From positions 1-64,000 of the forward strand of contig NZ_FNCE01000004.1 of the NCBI RefSeq assembly GCF_900100655.1: 64,000 bases of DNA. Direction: 5' to 3'. Of the stretch, positions 61,244 through 64,000 are shown one piece after another (within the stretch, counting starts at the first letter, position 1; every line of letters starts with the position of its first letter). Made by a program: the position numbers and the translations under genes. The notes under the pieces were generated by a model, which saw nothing but the letters and a program-made list of their open reading frames with translations, ran no database searches and was not told the origin of the DNA. The stretch is from Limimonas halophila. Its GTDB lineage: Bacteria > Pseudomonadota > Alphaproteobacteria > Kiloniellales > Rhodovibrionaceae.

Positions 61244-62017
61244 ATGCGGAACCTGGCGCTGGGTGTGGTTGTGTGGGTGCTGGCCTTGGCCGGCCATGCG
61301 GCGGCGGCCGATTTCAAGGTTATCCACTTGGATGGCATGGCGCTGAAGTGGGGGCAGCCGGCGCGCGGAACGCCGGTGACGATCACCTACGCGCTTGCGG
61401 ACGCGCCCCATCCGGACAGTGAGCGGATCAACTGCAAGCAGCTCGGCCCTGTGGCGCCGGTGCTGCGCCGCTCCAAGCTCGACCGGGGGGACGTGGCGGG
61501 CGCGCTGCAAACGGCCCTGGGCATGTGGTCGCGCGCGGCCGGCGTGAGCTTCCGGCCCGCCGATTCCCTGGAATCGGCCGATCTCGTGGTGGGCGGCCAG
61601 GGCGAGCCGCGCGGCATCGCCTTCACCAACGTCGAGCACGCTCGGACGACCGTTCCCGGGCGCGGGCGCATCACCTCGGCCGCGATCTGCCTCAACCCCG
61701 ACGCCGCCTGGGAAACCACGGCCGACGGCGACGACGAAACCTACGAACTGACGCGGGTCCTGGCCCACGAGATCGGGCACGTGATCGGCCTGAACCATCC
61801 GGGCCGGTCGGGACCGTTGATGGGCTACAGCTACCGCGAGGATCTGGCGAGCTTGCAGCCCGGGGACCGCGCGGGCGCGATGTGGCTGTACGGGCCGGCG
61901 GACGGGGTGCGTGTGGCTGGACGCATGAGCCGCGGGGTTTCGGCCGATGCACCGACGCCGCCGGCGCTCCCCTTGCCCAGCGACAGCCACCTGGCGATCC
62001 AGCGGCCGCGAAACTGA
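61244..62017 (+). CDS. Secreted matrixin-like metalloprotease (M10A-like)
   Basis: A 257-residue exported metalloprotease. Signal peptide MRNLALGVVVWVLALAGHAA with cleavage after AAA. The zinc motif HEIGHVIGLNH (HExxHxxGxxH) lies near residue 173, followed by SGPLMGYSYRED with a Met-turn-like methionine. A preceding IAFTNVEHARTTVPGRGRIT then SAAICLNP forms the usual edge strand. It is short, with no hemopexin or peptidoglycan-binding domain. The C-terminal 30 residues are Pro/Ser-rich. The upstream gap (61023-61243) may hold its promoter. The target protein is unknown. Confidence 0.9.
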   Translation: MRNLALGVVVWVLALAGHAAAADFKVIHLDGMALKWGQPARGTPVTITYALADAPHPDSERINCKQLGPVAPVLRRSKLDRGDVAGALQTALGMWSRAAGVSFRPADSLESADLVVGGQGEPRGIAFTNVEHARTTVPGRGRITSAAICLNPDAAWETTADGDDETYELTRVLAHEIGHVIGLNHPGRSGPLMGYSYREDLASLQPGDRAGAMWLYGPADGVRVAGRMSRGVSADAPTPPALPLPSDSHLAIQRPRN

Positions 62018-62159
62018 GCGACGGGGCCAATGCCCCGCCGCTCTCGCCGACGTTCGGTCAAGTTGGTGTCACCCGACTCGCGCATTGGCCCGTCCGTCGG
62101 GAAGACCGAACGCTTTCGGCGGGGTCTGCGAGCGAATCGTCGTCGCAAGAGACCCGATC

Positions 62160-62948
62160 TTATTGTTCGCCGGTGGTGCCTTCGCCACCCGTGGCGCCCT
62201 CGCCGGTGGCGCCTTCGCCTTCCGGTGCCGCGCCGAACTCGGGCGCGTTCTTGATCTCCTGCTGGGTCAGCGCGGTCTGAAGGCTCTCGCCTTCGAAGCG
62301 CATCGTCTGCGAATCCCAGCTCACCCCGACGCGCTTCTCGCCGATGCCGAGGAAGCCGCCGGAGGAGATGACGACGCCCTGGAGGTTCCCCTCGGCGTCG
62401 AGCAGCAGGTCGCGGACCGTGCCGACCGTTTCGCCGCCGCCGCCGACGACGCTGGCGCCAATCATGCTTCCGGCCTGCATCATCGCGCCGGGCGAGCCGG
62501 CGAGGAAGCCGCCTTCGTCGCCCGCGGCCTCACCTTCCTCGGCCATGGTTTCGCCGGTGCCCTCTTCGGTGGCCTCACCTTCCTCGGCCATGGTTTCGCC
62601 GGTGCCCTCTTCGGTGGCCTCGCCTTCCTCGGCCGTGGTTTCGGCGGCGCCTTCGTCAGTGGCCTCGCCTTCCATGGTTTCGGCCTCTTCCATGCCCTCC
62701 TCGGGGGTGGCCTCCTGATCCGTGGCGCCGGTTTCGCCGGTCGACTCCTCTTCCATGGTGCCGGACTCGTCCATGCCGCCCTGCTCGGTGTCCTGAGCCT
62801 CCGTCTCGGTCTGGGCGAGCTGCTTGCCCGACAGCATGGAGGTGGAAGCCCCGGCGTGGGTGGACAGGGCGAGCGCGGCCGCGACCGCGGTGGTGATCAG
62901 CAGCATCTTCGTTCGCGGCAGGGTGTGCGGCTTGGCGGTGGTGATCAT
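62160..62948 (-). CDS. PRC-barrel protein with Glu/Thr-rich repeat region
   Basis: A 262-residue exported protein. A signal sequence (KMLLITTAVAAALALSTHAG, about residues 14-33) precedes a very acidic low-complexity region (about residues 45-150). In it GEATEEGTGETMAEE is repeated. A PRC-barrel follows (about residues 158-230: IGASVVGGGGETVGTVRDLL then LDAEGNLQGVVISSGGFLGI). The tail is GEGATGEGATGGEG. PRC-barrel proteins in alphaproteobacteria are periplasmic or envelope proteins of unclear role. AAGGAGG precedes the ATG at 62948. Confidence 0.88.
   Translation of the reverse strand: MITTAKPHTLPRTKMLLITTAVAAALALSTHAGASTSMLSGKQLAQTETEAQDTEQGGMDESGTMEEESTGETGATDQEATPEEGMEEAETMEGEATDEGAAETTAEEGEATEEGTGETMAEEGEATEEGTGETMAEEGEAAGDEGGFLAGSPGAMMQAGSMIGASVVGGGGETVGTVRDLLLDAEGNLQGVVISSGGFLGIGEKRVGVSWDSQTMRFEGESLQTALTQQEIKNAPEFGAAPEGEGATGEGATGGEGTTGEQ
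62531..62620. repeat. 45-bp tandem coding repeat
   Basis: Two near-identical 45-bp units (starting 62531 and 62576) inside the PRC-barrel gene, with a degenerate third after 62620. They encode the 15-residue unit GEATEEGTGETMAEE. In-frame length changes would be tolerated. Confidence 0.85.
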
Positions 62949-63389
62949 CGCGAGCCTCCTTGAAACCGTTCGGCGAGCAGCAATCGATCGACGCAAGCGT
63001 CTCCATCGATCGCGTTCCGCTTCCGGTGACATTCATGTGTCAGCAAAATTGCTTCCGTGTGCGAGCATCTTTTTGCCCGCCCACAACGCAGAAGAACGAT
63101 AACAAATGCTGCCAAAAACAAGTGCGGACATTCGGTCTAAGCCATTTGATATCCGACTTCAGTGGAACAATTGGATTTCGTATTCACGACGCGCGGCATA
63201 TGGGCGTGATCGACGAGTTGCATTCGTCGCTTCGCGGCGGCTGCCCACCTTGGGCGGGTGTGTGCACGAATGTTTCACTACGGTTGCACCTCCGAGGTAA
63301 GCATGGTTTTTCAGCACACCATTCACGTATCGGCAGTCGTGTGCGGTCGGGCTGCGGGTGTGTCGTCCGGTTTTCTACAGGGGGTGCGC
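62949..63389. other. Intergenic region, divergent promoters
   Basis: 441 bp between two divergent genes. It is less GC-rich than the genes around it and shows no open frame with family resemblance. It presumably holds the promoters of the PRC-barrel and solute-binding genes. Confidence 0.4.
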
Positions 63390-64000
63390 ATGGCGAGGCT
63401 GCGCGGGTCTTTCGCCGCCGTGCTGCTGGGACTCTTGGCCGTCGCCGCCGCCCCGGGCGCGCAGGCGGCCGTGACGGTGGCGGCGCTGACGGGCTGGCCG
63501 CCGTTCTCGGCCCAACACCTGCGCGCGAAGGGGTTCGCCAACGACATCCTCGCCACGGCATTGCGGCGCACGGGACATGAAGTGCGCGTGGAGATGATGC
63601 CGTGGCCGCGGGCCGTGCGCCTCGTGAAGGCGGGCGAGCGCGACGTGCTGTCTTCGGTCTGGTACACGGACGCGCGCACCCGGAAGATGGCGTTCACGGC
63701 GCCCATCGCCCGCAACCGCCTGGTCTTCGTCACGCGGCGCGCGGACGCGTTCAGCTACACGGGCCTGGACAGCCTCACCGGCAAGACGGTGGGCGTGGCG
63801 GAGGACTACCACTACACGGACGCGTTCATGCAGGCCGAGCATTTCACGCGCACGCCAGCCCCGACCCTGCTCGCCAACCTGTTCAAGGTGGATACCGGGC
63901 AGGTGGACATGACCGTGGCGGACGAACTCATTGCCCGCTACCTGATCGAAGAAAACGAGCCGCGCTTCGAGCACCCCTTCGCGATGACCGACACCGCGCT
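63390..64000 (+). CDS. Periplasmic solute-binding protein, family 3-like (partial, runs off the window)
   Basis: 203 residues are visible; the 3' end is outside the window. Signal peptide MARLRGSFAAVLLGLLAVAA with cleavage after AQA. VTVAALTGWPPFSAQHLRAK then GFANDILATALRRTGHEVRV and MMPWPRAVRLVKAGERDVLS match the SBP_bac_3 family. The MPWPRA box and YTDARTRKMAFTAPI recall the subgroup of solitary polar-amino-acid-type binding proteins, similar in kind to the gene at 3950. AGGGGGTG precedes the ATG at 63390. Confidence 0.9.
   Translation, partial: MARLRGSFAAVLLGLLAVAAAPGAQAAVTVAALTGWPPFSAQHLRAKGFANDILATALRRTGHEVRVEMMPWPRAVRLVKAGERDVLSSVWYTDARTRKMAFTAPIARNRLVFVTRRADAFSYTGLDSLTGKTVGVAEDYHYTDAFMQAEHFTRTPAPTLLANLFKVDTGQVDMTVADELIARYLIEENEPRFEHPFAMTDTA

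Noticed and set aside
62531-62640. Tandem repeats considered as a CRISPR array
   Set aside because: The units are contiguous and coding, with no unique spacers.

Overview
The window is a high-GC chromosomal segment from an alphaproteobacterium, most likely Rhodospirillales-like. Three things point there. The block dcd, murA, DUF2948, hisG, hisD, UPF0262, a low-molecular-weight phosphatase-like protein, infA, maf, an RNase E/G-family gene and yacG is a familiar alphaproteobacterial neighbourhood. An SOS box of the alphaproteobacterial type (GTTC, 7 bases, GTTC) precedes imuA. Branched-chain acyl-CoA breakdown is under a LiuR-type MerR regulator. Many proteins are acidic, so a halotolerant organism is possible (inference only). 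No rRNA, CRISPR array, transposase or phage structural gene was seen.

Layout. 1-4.7 kb: a DUF2306 membrane protein, an enoyl-CoA hydratase, a PEBP-like protein, a LysR regulator and a periplasmic solute-binding protein, with two kinds of palindromic repeat. 4.9-31.7 kb: a branched-chain amino acid and acyl-CoA catabolic region. It holds a fused indolepyruvate-type 2-oxoacid oxidoreductase, 3-hydroxyisobutyryl-CoA hydrolase, mmsB, the liuA-thiolase-liuB-liuC-liuD-liuE operon, liuR, an isobutyryl-CoA dehydrogenase-like gene, an HSD10-like dehydrogenase, and a complete Liv-type ABC transporter interleaved with two adenylate-forming enzymes. Copies of a LiuR-like operator (TTGACGT AA ACGTCAA type) lie before nearly every transcription unit here and before the enoyl-CoA hydratase at 654, so the region reads as one regulon. 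An AT-rich patch at 11.1-12.5 kb carries an orphan membrane protein.

32-37.5 kb: an MBL hydrolase, a patatin, small membrane proteins, a CBS-domain protein, two XRE regulators and a higA antitoxin. The matching higB toxin survives only as a C-terminal fragment, cut where an AT-rich island begins. That island (about 37.6-40.26 kb) carries one 778-residue protein with a SIR2 NADase-like domain, a P-loop ATPase domain and a helical-repeat C-terminus: the best candidate for an uncharacterised anti-phage system in the window.

40.3-46.7 kb: an imuA-imuB-dnaE2 translesion-synthesis operon with a LexA box, unusually split by an intact VapBC-type toxin-antitoxin pair and an orphan VapB. 46.8-52.3 kb: a PPK2 kinase, cytochrome b561, a PepSY protein, an Asp-rich RTX-type protein and a two-component system. 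52.5-61 kb: the housekeeping block, flanked by tRNA-Thr and tRNA-Phe. 61-64 kb: a secreted matrixin-like metalloprotease, a PRC-barrel protein with a Glu-rich repeat region, and a solute-binding protein cut by the window edge.

How the genes work together: the oxidoreductase could convert branched-chain 2-oxoacids to acyl-CoAs. LiuA, LiuB/LiuD, LiuC and LiuE would then take the leucine branch to acetyl-CoA and acetoacetate. The isobutyryl-CoA dehydrogenase, enoyl-CoA hydratase, HIBCH and MmsB serve the valine branch, and the HSD10-like enzyme and thiolase the isoleucine branch. The Liv-type transporter and acyl-CoA ligases may supply substrate.
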